Below, one piece after another: positions 53,747 through 62,390 of a stretch of DNA of 64,000 bases (position 1 is its first letter; each line of letters starts with the position of its first letter). The notes below the pieces were generated by a model. It did no database searches. It was not told where the DNA came from and saw only the letters and a program-made list of their open reading frames with translations. Origin of the DNA: Zhihengliuella salsuginis (GTDB lineage: Bacteria; Actinomycetota; Actinomycetes; Actinomycetales; Micrococcaceae); assembly GCF_014651715.1 (NCBI RefSeq), contig NZ_BMXK01000004.1:62001-126000 (forward strand), written 5' to 3'. The position numbers were made by a program, and so were the translations under genes.

Positions 53747-54733
53747 TCATCGGGCGTCGCCGGCCGCGTGAAGCATCCTCGTCGCGGTGTCCCTCACCCG
53801 GTTTCGAAGTTCCTCGGGGCGATCGATCACCACTTCGCAGTCGAGTGCCGCGATGACGGATGGCAACCAATCGAGGCTCTCAGCATGAATCTCGGTCCGA
53901 TGCCAGGCCGGGGTATCGTCGCGTCCGCGGGCCACCGCGCCATCCAGTCGTTCGAGTCGAGCCACACTGCGCGGTAGCTTCGCTCGGATGCGTTCCTCGG
54001 TCTCGCGAATGCGCAGAACGACCTGCCATCGATAGTCCGCATCGACGAAGTGGTCGAGGAGACGACCTGCCGCATCGGTTTGCTGCGGGGCCACGAAGGA
54101 TCCAGGCATGGACCGGGCCGTTCGAATCCGGTCCACCCGGAACGTGCGCTCCTCCTGCTTGTCCGTGTCGAATGCGATGAGATACCACCGTTCCGAGTGC
54201 GCGACCAGACCGTAGGGGTGGACCGTGCGCCGCGTCGCGACGCCTTTGCCACTGAGGTAGCGCAGGTCGAGGACGCGCGAACGGTTGACGGCTTCCGCCA
54301 GGGTCAACATCACGGCAGGGTCGGGGGCGGCTCCCCCGCTCTGGGCCGTATGCGTCATCACGCCGAGCAGCGTGTCGATCCGCTTCGCATCAGTAGCCGG
54401 CAATGCCCGTTTGATCTTGGACAAGGCGGTCTGCGCGGCAATCTCCGGTTCACGGTCTGCTGCCTGCGCACGGGAGAGTCCGAGAAAGACCGTGACCGCT
54501 TCCTCACTGCTGAACATGAGCGGGAGCACGCGCTGGCCGGGAGCGAGCTGGTACCCGCCGTAGCGCCCACGCAGGGTCTCGACGGGGACTCCCAGATCGG
54601 ACAGCCGCGCCACATCTCTGCGAACCGTCCGTTCGTCGACATCGAGGCGCTCCGCCAGCTCGGCAACCGTGCGCTGCTGCGCGGACTGCAGCAGATCGAG
54701 CAGCTGCAACGCTCGCGCGGTTGTATCGGCCAT
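53747..54733 (-). CDS. WYL-domain transcriptional regulator (YafY/DeoR type)
   Basis: 328 residues from ATG 54733. Winged helix with LAERLDVDERTVRRDVARLSDLGVPVE (about 25-60), the linker GRYGGYQLAPG, a WYL domain (about 130-220; RTVHPYGLVAHSERWYLIAFD) and the C-terminal extension. These sense small ligands or nucleotides. Divergent from a VOC protein gene with a clean inverted repeat between them, so it probably regulates that gene. Confidence 0.88.
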   Translation of the reverse strand: MADTTARALQLLDLLQSAQQRTVAELAERLDVDERTVRRDVARLSDLGVPVETLRGRYGGYQLAPGQRVLPLMFSSEEAVTVFLGLSRAQAADREPEIAAQTALSKIKRALPATDAKRIDTLLGVMTHTAQSGGAAPDPAVMLTLAEAVNRSRVLDLRYLSGKGVATRRTVHPYGLVAHSERWYLIAFDTDKQEERTFRVDRIRTARSMPGSFVAPQQTDAAGRLLDHFVDADYRWQVVLRIRETEERIRAKLPRSVARLERLDGAVARGRDDTPAWHRTEIHAESLDWLPSVIAALDCEVVIDRPEELRNRVRDTATRMLHAAGDAR

Positions 54734-54751
54734 GACTCCATCATGGCTCAA

Positions 54752-54776
54752 ATACCGGGCAGTTTCTGCCCGGTAT
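54752..54776. promoter_or_regulatory. Inverted-repeat operator between WYL regulator and VOC gene
   Basis: Perfect 10-bp arms ATACCGGGCA (54752-54761) and TGCCCGGTAT (54767-54776) with a 5-nt spacer GTTTC. It lies 19 nt from the regulator start and 69 nt from the VOC start, the right place for autoregulation. Confidence 0.75.
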
Positions 54777-54844
54777 AGCCAGTAGCGTCACGTCAGTGGC
54801 CAGGTTCAAGGGCCCATTCACGTTCACACCAGAAGGAGACAACA

Positions 54845-55255
54845 ATGCAGTTTGCAGCCACCCGCATCATCACCGACGACGTCGACGGGCTCGTCGCATT
54901 CTACGAAGCGGCCACCGGAATCACCGCTGACCGCCTTCACCCGATGTTCGCCGAGCTTCGTACACCATCCGGCATGCTGGCCATCGCGAGCACTGCCACG
55001 GTGCCGTTGCTCGGAGACAACGCGGCCGAGGCCCGCGCAAATCGCAGCATCGCCTTGGACTTCCTCGTCGACGACGTCGACGCGACCTACGACACTCTTC
55101 AAGGTGTCGTCGACGTGTTCGTCAATGAGCCGACGGATATGCCATGGGGCAACCGTTCGCTCCTCGTCAGGGATCCGGACGGCAACCTGATCAACTTCTT
55201 CACGCCTGCCACCGAGGCAGCCCAGGCCCGATTCGCGAACGAGGCCCAAGATTAA
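54845..55255 (+). CDS. VOC-superfamily (glyoxalase-fold) protein
   Basis: 136 residues with GAAGGAGA upstream. FAATRIITDDVDGLVAFYEAATG and FLVDDVDATYDTL, RSLLVRDPDGNLINFFTP show one full VOC module. Such proteins include dioxygenases, drug-binding proteins and isomerases. The regulator next to it suggests a ligand-induced role. Confidence 0.9.
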   Translation: MQFAATRIITDDVDGLVAFYEAATGITADRLHPMFAELRTPSGMLAIASTATVPLLGDNAAEARANRSIALDFLVDDVDATYDTLQGVVDVFVNEPTDMPWGNRSLLVRDPDGNLINFFTPATEAAQARFANEAQD

Positions 55256-55381
55256 AACTTGGAGTACAGGTGCACCCGATGGCGACAGAGCAAACCTCTG
55301 GCGAAGAGGAACCGGCACGCTGCAGACAAGCTCTAATTCCACGTTGAAGCGGAGCTCCACCGAATTACGGTGCTGACGAAG

Positions 55382-55822
55382 TCACATTCGACGTCGCATA
55401 TAAGCCGCGCAGGCGGCTGCGATCGCGCACGCTGCATCGATGGCCTCTGTGACATCCTGAGCCGTCGCCGTCGGACGATCGAGATCCGGATACTCAGTGG
55501 CGTTGCGCACCTGCCGCATCCAATCGAATTCCTCGAGCGATGGATCGCCGACGAACACCGCCGCGGCGACCCCCGTGTTCCGGTGAGCACCGCCTACCGG
55601 GCGCACGCGCAATCCCTCGATGGCGAGAACGGCTGTGAGCGCCTTCCGTGCACCGTCATACGCAGCGGTGAACGCCATCCCCTGGTCGTCCGTCTCGGCC
55701 AGCATTTTCGCGGTGGAGACGTGACGCTCCGCCGTCTGCACGACGGCGAGCGCGTGCTCAAGGTTCGGTTCAACGCGCTCCAGGCGACGATTCGCCAGCA
55801 TCTGCTCGATCACGTCAGACAT
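55382..55822 (-). CDS. HEPN-domain protein of a HEPN/MNT pair
   Basis: 146 residues from ATG 55822, overlapping the MNT gene end by 8 nt (GTG 55831 is an alternative). A four-helix protein with HVSTAKMLAETDDQGMAFTAAYDGARKALTAVLA and then WMRQVRNATEYPDL. The RNase-type HEPN motif is Rx4-6H; here the position reads RNATEY, with Tyr and no His. It may be a PF05168-like variant rather than an active HepT-type toxin. Confidence 0.75.
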   Translation of the reverse strand: MSDVIEQMLANRRLERVEPNLEHALAVVQTAERHVSTAKMLAETDDQGMAFTAAYDGARKALTAVLAIEGLRVRPVGGAHRNTGVAAAVFVGDPSLEEFDWMRQVRNATEYPDLDRPTATAQDVTEAIDAACAIAAACAAYMRRRM

Positions 55823-56408
55823 GCACGTCACCGGTCAACACATCGACGATCGGGCGCGATCTGATCGTGGAGATGAAAGGCGACGGCTCGTCGGATTCCC
55901 ATTCGTGAGGCCCGAGCCGGGTCACGTTCACGGGTATATCGAGCCGCTCGCCCGCCTCGGTCGCGATCACCGACAGGGTCCGGCGAGGCACGGTTCCGAC
56001 GACGAGCAGATCAATATCGTTCGGAAACGCCCCACTCTCCCCCGCACGGCGCGCGGCCCACGAACCATAGATGAACACGTGGGCCGCACCGTCAACGTCG
56101 TCGAAGAGCTCGCGCAGTACGGGGACGGGACCGTACGTGGCCGCAATCAGATCGCGCATGAGAGCGAACAACGGGTGCTCCTCGTTCGCGCGCACGAGTC
56201 GATTGCGCCCCTGGTGGCGATCGCGAAGCACATCACTCTCGATCAACCGGCCGACCTCGCGATGGACGACGGGCCCGCTCACGCCTGTGCGGCGCCCCAC
56301 CTCAGACAGTGAGAATTCGCGGTCGGGGTGTCCCAGCAGTTCTGCAAGGATCGACCCGACCGCATCGGAACGCACGAATGGCGTCAGTTGCGGGGCGATA
56401 GTCTTCAC
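55815..56408 (-). CDS. HTH-fused minimal nucleotidyltransferase (MNT)
   Basis: 197 residues from GTG 56408. An N-terminal winged helix (about 20-75; EFSLSEVGRRTGVSGPVVHREVGRL) is followed by an MNT domain, VFIYGSWAARR, 14 residues, then NDIDLLVVG. That is GSx14DxD instead of the usual GSx10DxD. In HEPN/MNT systems the MNT antitoxin modifies the toxin with AMP; the fused HTH adds DNA binding. Cotranscribed with the HEPN gene. Confidence 0.78.
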   Translation of the reverse strand: MKTIAPQLTPFVRSDAVGSILAELLGHPDREFSLSEVGRRTGVSGPVVHREVGRLIESDVLRDRHQGRNRLVRANEEHPLFALMRDLIAATYGPVPVLRELFDDVDGAAHVFIYGSWAARRAGESGAFPNDIDLLVVGTVPRRTLSVIATEAGERLDIPVNVTRLGPHEWESDEPSPFISTIRSRPIVDVLTGDVHV

Positions 56409-56416
56409 AGAACAGA

Positions 56417-56446
56417 AAGATATCTTCCAGTTATAGGAAGAGTCAA
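56417..56446 (-). promoter_or_regulatory. HEPN/MNT promoter with self-operator
   Basis: Minus strand: TTGACT (56441-56446), 16-nt spacer, GATATC (56419-56424), ending 10 nt before the GTG. The palindrome AAGATATCTT (56417-56426) covers the -10 box, and TCTTCC/GGAAGA (56423-56428, 56436-56441) forms a second inverted pair. It fits autorepression by the HTH-MNT protein. Confidence 0.6.
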
Positions 56447-56456
56447 GAAGTCTCGC

Positions 56457-57542
56457 TCAGACGTTGAAGCGGAACTCCACCACGTCGCCGTCCTTCATGA
56501 CGTAGTCCTTGCCCTCGATGCGCGCCTTGCCGGCGGACTTCGCCGCCGCCGTCGAGCCGGCCTCGACGAGGTCGTCGAAGCCGATGACCTCCGCCTTGAT
56601 GAAGCCGCGCTGGAAGTCGGTGTGGATGACACCCGCGGCCTGCGGGGCCGTGTCGCCGCGGTGGATCGTCCACGCGCGGGTCTCCTTCGGGCCGGCGGTC
56701 AGGTAGGTCTGCAGGCCCAGCGTGTCGAAGCCGACGCGGGCGAGCTTGCCCAGGCCGGACTCCTCGTAGCCGGCGTCCTCCAGCATCTCGGCGGCCTCTT
56801 CCTCGGTCAGCTCGGCCAGCTCGGACTCGAACTGCGCATCCAGGAAGATCGCCTCGGCCGGGGCGACGAGGGCGGAGAGCTTCGCCTGCATCTCCTCATC
56901 GGCCAGGCCGGCTTCGTCGGTGTTGAAGACGTAGATGAAGGGCTTGGTGGTCATCAGCTGCAGCGGGGCCAGCTCGTCGAGGTCGATCTTCGCGGCGGCG
57001 GCGCCGGCGAAGAGGGTCGTGCCCTCCTCGAGGACCTTCTGCGCTTCCTTGACGGTCGCGATGAAGGACGCCTCGATCTTCTTGGCGCGCAGCTCCTTGT
57101 CGAGGCGCGGCAGCTGGTTCTCGATCGTCTGCAGATCGGCCAGGATCAGCTCCGTGGCGATCGTCTCGATGTCCGAGGCCGGGTTGATCTCGCCGTCGAC
57201 GTGGACCACGTCGCTGTCCTCGAACACGCGCGTGACCTGGCAGATCGCGTCGGCCTCGCGGATGTTGGCGAGGAACTTGTTGCCCAGGCCCTCACCCTCG
57301 GAGGCACCCTTGACGATGCCGGCGATGTCCACGAAGGACACGGTCGCGGGCAGGATCTTGTCCGAGGAGAAGATCCCGGCCAGGACCTTCAGACGCGGAT
57401 CCGGCAGCGGGACGACACCCACGTTCGGTTCGATCGTTGCGAACGGGTAGTTCGCCGCCAGGATCTGGGCGCGGGTGAGTGCATTGAACATGGTGGACTT
57501 GCCGACGTTGGGCAGTCCGACGATTCCGATAGTAAGAGCCAC
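56457..57542 (-). CDS. ychF: YchF/Obg-like ATPase
   Basis: 361 residues from GTG 57542, the usual length. G1 GLPNVGKSTMFNALT, the N-terminal domain with VSFVDIAGIVKGASEG and a NTDE that gives ATP preference, and a C-terminal TGS domain ending VVEFRFNV. Ribosome-linked regulatory ATPase in stress. TAGACT (57551-57556) is 8 nt from the GTG, so it is likely leaderless. Confidence 0.95.
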   Translation of the reverse strand: MALTIGIVGLPNVGKSTMFNALTRAQILAANYPFATIEPNVGVVPLPDPRLKVLAGIFSSDKILPATVSFVDIAGIVKGASEGEGLGNKFLANIREADAICQVTRVFEDSDVVHVDGEINPASDIETIATELILADLQTIENQLPRLDKELRAKKIEASFIATVKEAQKVLEEGTTLFAGAAAAKIDLDELAPLQLMTTKPFIYVFNTDEAGLADEEMQAKLSALVAPAEAIFLDAQFESELAELTEEEAAEMLEDAGYEESGLGKLARVGFDTLGLQTYLTAGPKETRAWTIHRGDTAPQAAGVIHTDFQRGFIKAEVIGFDDLVEAGSTAAAKSAGKARIEGKDYVMKDGDVVEFRFNV

Positions 57543-57659
57543 GGGAGTCGAGTCTACCCGCCGTGGTCCCACATCGCAGATTCATGGTCTCCGTCCTGCC
57601 GGCGGGCGCGGCCGGCGGACCATTCCTATTCTGCGAGTGCTCCGTGCGAGAGTCGTCCC

Positions 57660-58889
57660 ATGACTGCATTGAGCTTCGTTGTGGCCCTGTTGGCCTTCGT
57701 GATCGGCGCCGCCGCGGGCGCGGGCGCCCTCTGGTGGTGGGCCGTGCGCGGGCGCACGGTTGCGGACATCACCGCGTACGACGACGTCGCGTCCCGTCTG
57801 GGTGCCACGCAGACGGAGCTGGCGGCCGTCCGGGCCGAGCGCGACTCCCTGCAGGACCGCCTCGTCGACGAGCGCCAGCGCTCGACCGAGGACCGCACCG
57901 TGTTGCAGATGATGGCACCGCTGGCGGACCAGCTGCGCCAGGTCCAGCACCAGGTCACGACCCTGGAGCGGGACCGCGTGGAGCAGTTCGGCCAGCTCAG
58001 CCAGCAGCTCTCCGTGGCCGCCGAGCAGGACGCGGCGCTGCTGCGGACCACGTCGTCGCTCGCGGGAGCCCTGAACAACAATGCGGTGCGCGGCACGTGG
58101 GGCGAGACGCAGCTGCGCCGCGTCGTCGAATCGGCCGGGATGATCAACCGCGTCGACTTCAGCGAGCAGGTGACGTCGGGTTCGGGAGCAGCGCCCCGCC
58201 TGCGCCCGGACATGGTGGTCCACCTGCCGGCCGGCAAGTCGATAGCCGTGGACTCCAAGGTGCCGCTGGCCGCCTATCTGGAGGCCCAGTCTCTCGGCGA
58301 CGCCGACTCCCCTGCCGACCGGGAGCAGCTGCAGGCCCGGCAGCGCGAACTCATGCGCGCGCACTCGAAGGCCCTGCGCAGCCACGTCGACGCCCTGGCG
58401 AAGAAGGAGTACTGGGAGGGCCTGCCCGGCAGCCCGGAACTGGTGGTCTGCTTCCTGCCGGCCGAATCGTTCCTGGCCGCCGCGTTGGAGGCGGACCCGG
58501 GCCTGCTCGACGACGCGTTCGCCAAGAACGTCGCGCTCGCCTCCCCCAGCACGCTGCTCTCGATTCTCAAGGGGCTCGCCTACGCCTGGCGGCAGGAGCT
58601 GCTGACCGAGAACGCCCGGGCGCTCTTCGACGAATCGCGCGAGCTCTACAAGCGGCTCGGCACGCTCGGCGGACACATCAACGACCTCGGCAAGTCGCTG
58701 AAGACGTCGGTCGAACGCTACAACTCGTTCATCGGCACGCTCGAGTCGCGGGTCCTGCCGTCGACGCGGCGCATCCAGGACCTGGACCCGGGACTCGCCC
58801 AGAGCGCCGCGGCCGAGTCGCCTTCCACCGTCGAGGCGACGCCCCGCGTCCTGAGCGCCGCCGAGCTGATCCCCGCCGAGCGCCCATGA
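57660..58889 (+). CDS. rmuC: DNA recombination protein RmuC
   Basis: 409 residues. One N-terminal membrane helix (about 4-27), a coiled coil (about 45-115), then the RmuC nuclease-like core: LNNNAVRGTWGETQLRRVVESAGM, LPAGKSIAVDSKVPLAAYLEA and VVCFLPAESFLAAALE. It limits inversion recombination in E. coli. ATG at 57660. Confidence 0.93.
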   Translation: MTALSFVVALLAFVIGAAAGAGALWWWAVRGRTVADITAYDDVASRLGATQTELAAVRAERDSLQDRLVDERQRSTEDRTVLQMMAPLADQLRQVQHQVTTLERDRVEQFGQLSQQLSVAAEQDAALLRTTSSLAGALNNNAVRGTWGETQLRRVVESAGMINRVDFSEQVTSGSGAAPRLRPDMVVHLPAGKSIAVDSKVPLAAYLEAQSLGDADSPADREQLQARQRELMRAHSKALRSHVDALAKKEYWEGLPGSPELVVCFLPAESFLAAALEADPGLLDDAFAKNVALASPSTLLSILKGLAYAWRQELLTENARALFDESRELYKRLGTLGGHINDLGKSLKTSVERYNSFIGTLESRVLPSTRRIQDLDPGLAQSAAAESPSTVEATPRVLSAAELIPAERP

Positions 58890-58957
58890 CAATCGTCATG
58901 GCCACTTCGTGACCGAGGGCCCGTGGCCGCCGGAGCGGACCGTCCTAGCCTGAAGGC

Positions 58958-59878
58958 ATGGATACACAACCAGTCCTCAGGCTCGAAGGGATCCGCCGGT
59001 CCTTCCCCGACGGCGCCGGCGGACGCACCGCCGCCGTCGACGGCGTCGACCTCACGGTCTCCCCCGGCGAGGTCGTCGCCCTGCTCGGCCCGAACGGTGC
59101 CGGCAAGACGACCCTGATCGACATCGTCCTCGGCCTCGTCGCGGCCGAGGACGGATTCGTCGAGGTCCTCGGCACGACGTCCCGCCGCGCGGTCACCTCG
59201 GGCCGGATCTCGGCGCTCCTGCAGACCGGCGGTCTCCTGCCGGACCTCAGCGTGCGCGAGACCGTGAAGATGATCGCCTCCCTCCACCGGAATCCCCGGG
59301 ATACCGACGAGGTGCTGGCCGCCGCCGGGGCCGCCGGATTCGCCTCGAGGAGGGTCTCCCGCTGCTCGGGCGGCGAACAGCAGCGCCTCCGGTTCGCCCT
59401 CGCCCTCTTGACCCGCCCCGAAGTCCTCATCCTCGACGAGCCGACCACCGGCATGGACGTCAACGCCCGCCACGACTTCTGGCGGAACATGAGCTCACTG
59501 GCCGACGAGGGCGCAACCATCGTCTTCGCGACGCACTACCTCGAGGAAGCCGAGCGGTTCGCGCGGCGGACAGTCCTCATGGACGCCGGCCGTGTGCTCG
59601 CCGACGGGCCGACCGCCGACATCCGGCGCCGTGCCGGCGCCGCCCGAGTGACCGTGACCTGGGCGCCGAGCGACGCCGAGCTCGCGGCACTGGACCACGT
59701 GCTCGGCGTGGAGCGCCACGGTGCCCGCATCGAACTGCGCACCGACGACGCCGACGCGCTCGCCCGCGAACTCCTCACCCGGACCGGCGCCCACGGCATC
59801 GAAGTCGCCTCCGCGAGTCTGGACGAGGCGTTCCGGTACCTGACGGCACCTTCGGACGAGAAGGAGGTGGCGGCATGA
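58958..59878 (+). CDS. ABC exporter ATPase (DrrA-like)
   Basis: 306 residues. Walker A GPNGAGKTT, signature CSGGEQQRLRFA, Walker B LILDEPTTGMD, switch His in FATHYLEE. Single ATPase domain plus a C-terminal extension (about 225-300) as in drug-exporter ATPases. TAGCCT (58946-58951) is 6 nt before the ATG. First gene of a four-gene unit. Confidence 0.92.
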   Translation: MDTQPVLRLEGIRRSFPDGAGGRTAAVDGVDLTVSPGEVVALLGPNGAGKTTLIDIVLGLVAAEDGFVEVLGTTSRRAVTSGRISALLQTGGLLPDLSVRETVKMIASLHRNPRDTDEVLAAAGAAGFASRRVSRCSGGEQQRLRFALALLTRPEVLILDEPTTGMDVNARHDFWRNMSSLADEGATIVFATHYLEEAERFARRTVLMDAGRVLADGPTADIRRRAGAARVTVTWAPSDAELAALDHVLGVERHGARIELRTDDADALARELLTRTGAHGIEVASASLDEAFRYLTAPSDEKEVAA

Positions 59879-60636
59879 GCATCGCCACCTACGTCGTCAT
59901 GGACTTCTGGCGCAACCTGAGGAACCTGGGCAACAGCTTCTTCGTGATCGTGCTGCCCACCGTCCTCTTCCTCTTCTTCGGCTCCTCGATGGAGTGGTCC
60001 ACGATCCGGGTGGGCGACGGAAACATCAGCGCCTGGACCATGATCTCGATCGCCTGCTACGGGGCCGCCATGGCGGCGACGTCCCTCGCCGGCTCCGCCG
60101 CCGTCGAACTCCAGCAGGGCTGGGGCCGGCAGCTGGCGCTGACCGCCCTGCCGCACAGCGGGTTCGTGGCGGCCAAGACGATCGTCGCCCTCTGCTTCGC
60201 CGTGCTCCCGGTCCTCACCCTCAACGTCACCGGCGTCTTCACCGTCACCGACATGCCGCTCGGCACCTGGCTCGCCACTGCGGGCCTGACCGTCGTCGGG
60301 GTCCTCCCGTTCGCGCTCTACGGGCTCGCCATCGGCATGGCCTTCCGCTCCGACGCCGCCGTCGGCACCGCCACCGGGCTGCTGGTGATCTTCAGCTTCC
60401 TCGGCAACGCCTTCACGCCCCTCGACGGCTTCCTGCTCGACCTCGGGCGATTCACGCCGCTCTACGGCGTCGTCGCCCTGGCCCGCTATCCGCTCACCGG
60501 CGGCGACCAGATCTCGATGAACGGCATCGCCGGCAACGATCCGCTGTGGGCCGTCCTCGCGAACGTGGTCGCGTGGACCGCCGTCTTCGGCGCCGCCTGC
60601 CTGATGCTGCAGCGCCGCCGGACCAGGAGGCAGTAG
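59875..60636 (+). CDS. ABC-2 type exporter permease
   Basis: 253 residues, ATG overlapping the ATPase stop by 4 nt. Six hydrophobic segments, FFVIVLPTVLFLFFGSSMEW near the start and the G.AFRSDAAVGTATGLLVIFSFLGNAFTPLDGF region typical of ABC-2 permeases. Works with the ATPase to export a lipid, peptide or drug. Confidence 0.9.
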   Translation: MSIATYVVMDFWRNLRNLGNSFFVIVLPTVLFLFFGSSMEWSTIRVGDGNISAWTMISIACYGAAMAATSLAGSAAVELQQGWGRQLALTALPHSGFVAAKTIVALCFAVLPVLTLNVTGVFTVTDMPLGTWLATAGLTVVGVLPFALYGLAIGMAFRSDAAVGTATGLLVIFSFLGNAFTPLDGFLLDLGRFTPLYGVVALARYPLTGGDQISMNGIAGNDPLWAVLANVVAWTAVFGAACLMLQRRRTRRQ

Positions 60637-60642
60637 AGAACC

Positions 60643-61770
60643 ATGAACACACGCCACGAAGAATTCACGCCGGCTGGCAGAATGAGGGGCATGGACTCCG
60701 ACGACCAGCCGAAACGCTCCCTCGCCGGGCTGTTCTATGCGGGCGTCTGGCTGGTCTTCCTCGGATTCCCGCTCTCCTCCGCGATCGTCGGGCCCTCCGG
60801 CCCGCTGTGGACGGGCGTCGCGATCGGCGCGACCGCCGCCTTCGTCGCCGTCTACCTCTGGCTGTTCTGGACGCTCTCCGCTCCGGGCGACCCGGTGGCG
60901 CACCAGGGCCGCAGAGTGGTCTGGGGCGTCGTGGCCCTGTCCGCGCTCGCGGCCCTCGCCGCTCCGGGCGCCGGGGCATGGGTCAGCGCCTACACCCCGT
61001 TCATCGCCGCGGCCCTGATCTTCAGCCTCCCGCTCGTCCCGGGCATCGCTGCGGGCACGCTGGTCTGGCTGATCCCCAGCGCGGCCGCCGCGCAGTTCTC
61101 CGGCACGCTCTGGACCCTGCTCGGCCCCGGCTTCGGCGTCGCCGTGATCGTCTTCGCCCGCCTCATGGAGCACAACGAGCGCCGGGCGCAGGAGGCCCAG
61201 CACCACCTCCGCATCGCCTCCGAGCGGGAGGAGATCGCCCGCGATGTCCACGACGTCCTGGGCCACACCCTGACCGTCCTGTCCATCAAGGCCCAGCTGG
61301 CGCGCAAGCTTCTCGACCGGGATCTCGACCGCGCCCGCACCGAACTCGACGCCATCGACGAGCTGGCCCGCGAATCCCTGACGCAGATCCGCTCCACGGT
61401 CACCCGGCTGCGGACCCCGTCGCTCGCCGACGAACTCGAGTCGGCCCGGACCGCCCTGCGCGCCGCCGGCATCACGCCCGACATCGACGCGGACCCGCAG
61501 CTGCGCGACGGATCCGACCTCTTCGCCTGGGCCGTCCGCGAAGGCGTCACCAACGCGGTGCGCCACTCGTCGGCGACCACGTGCCGCATCGAGGCCACCG
61601 CGACCCGGCTCACGATCTCCGACGACGGGGCCGGCTGCGGCGGCTCCGGTCCCGGCAACGGCCTGACCGGCCTGCGCGAGCGCGCCCGCGACGCCGGCGC
61701 GCGCCTGGACGTGCGCCCCACCCATCCGGACAGCCCGCGACCCGGAACCACCCTGGAGGTGACGCGTTGA
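60643..61770 (+). CDS. DesK-type sensor histidine kinase
   Basis: 375 residues. Four to five membrane helices (about 30-175), then the H-box EREEIARDVHDVLGHTL with His203, a dimerisation helix and an HATPase domain (AVREGVTNAVRHSSATTCRIEA, SDDGAGCGG). NarL-type partner follows at once. Next ATG 60691 is a possible start. It senses the membrane or a drug in comparable systems. Confidence 0.9.
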   Translation: MNTRHEEFTPAGRMRGMDSDDQPKRSLAGLFYAGVWLVFLGFPLSSAIVGPSGPLWTGVAIGATAAFVAVYLWLFWTLSAPGDPVAHQGRRVVWGVVALSALAALAAPGAGAWVSAYTPFIAAALIFSLPLVPGIAAGTLVWLIPSAAAAQFSGTLWTLLGPGFGVAVIVFARLMEHNERRAQEAQHHLRIASEREEIARDVHDVLGHTLTVLSIKAQLARKLLDRDLDRARTELDAIDELARESLTQIRSTVTRLRTPSLADELESARTALRAAGITPDIDADPQLRDGSDLFAWAVREGVTNAVRHSSATTCRIEATATRLTISDDGAGCGGSGPGNGLTGLRERARDAGARLDVRPTHPDSPRPGTTLEVTR

Positions 61771-62381
61771 CTCGGACCATCCGGGTGCTCCTCGCCGACG
61801 ACCAGGACCTGGTCCGCGGCGGGCTCGCCGCCCTGCTCGCGCTGGAAGACGACCTCGACGTCGTCGCACAGGTGGGCCGCGGGGACGAGGTCCTGGCCGC
61901 GGTCCGCGAGCATCGGCCGGACGTCGCCCTGATCGACATCGAGATGCCCGGCGCCGACGGCATCGACGTCACCCGTCAGATCACGTCGGCGCTGCTCGGG
62001 TGCCGGTGCCTGATCGTGACGACGTTCGGCCGGCCCGGCTACCTGCGGCGGGCCATGGACGCCGGGGCGTCGGGGTTCGTGGTGAAGGACACGCCCTCCG
62101 ACCGGCTCGCGCAGATGGTCCGGCAGGTCGCCGCAGGCCAGCACGTGCTCGACCCCCAGCTCGCCGCCGACTCGCTCGCCGGCGGGATCGACCCGCTGAC
62201 CGAACGGGAGCGCGACGTCCTGCGCGCCGCCGCGGCCGGCGGATCGATCCGGGCCATCGCCGAGACCGTGCACCTCAGCCCGGGCACAGTCCGCAACCAC
62301 CTCTCGAGCGCGATCGGGAAGACCGATACGCAGAACCGGTACGAGGCGGCGCGCGCCGCACAGCAGCGCGGGTGGCTCTGA
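61767..62381 (+). CDS. NarL/LuxR-type response regulator
   Basis: 204 residues from TTG 61767, overlapping the kinase stop by 4 nt, with GGAGG 8 nt upstream (TGGAGGTGACGCG). Receiver with Asp11, Asp12, phospho-Asp57 and Lys about 106 (FVVKDT); LuxR-type HTH at the end (PLTERERDVLRAAAAGGSIRAIAETVHLSPGTVRNHL). It probably regulates the ABC exporter genes in front. Confidence 0.9.
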   Translation: MTRTIRVLLADDQDLVRGGLAALLALEDDLDVVAQVGRGDEVLAAVREHRPDVALIDIEMPGADGIDVTRQITSALLGCRCLIVTTFGRPGYLRRAMDAGASGFVVKDTPSDRLAQMVRQVAAGQHVLDPQLAADSLAGGIDPLTERERDVLRAAAAGGSIRAIAETVHLSPGTVRNHLSSAIGKTDTQNRYEAARAAQQRGWL

Positions 62382-62390
62382 AACCCGCCG

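Noticed and set aside
56328-57659. Long open frame on the plus strand leading into rmuC
   Set aside because: It is antisense to ychF and only open because of high GC; rmuC begins at 57660.
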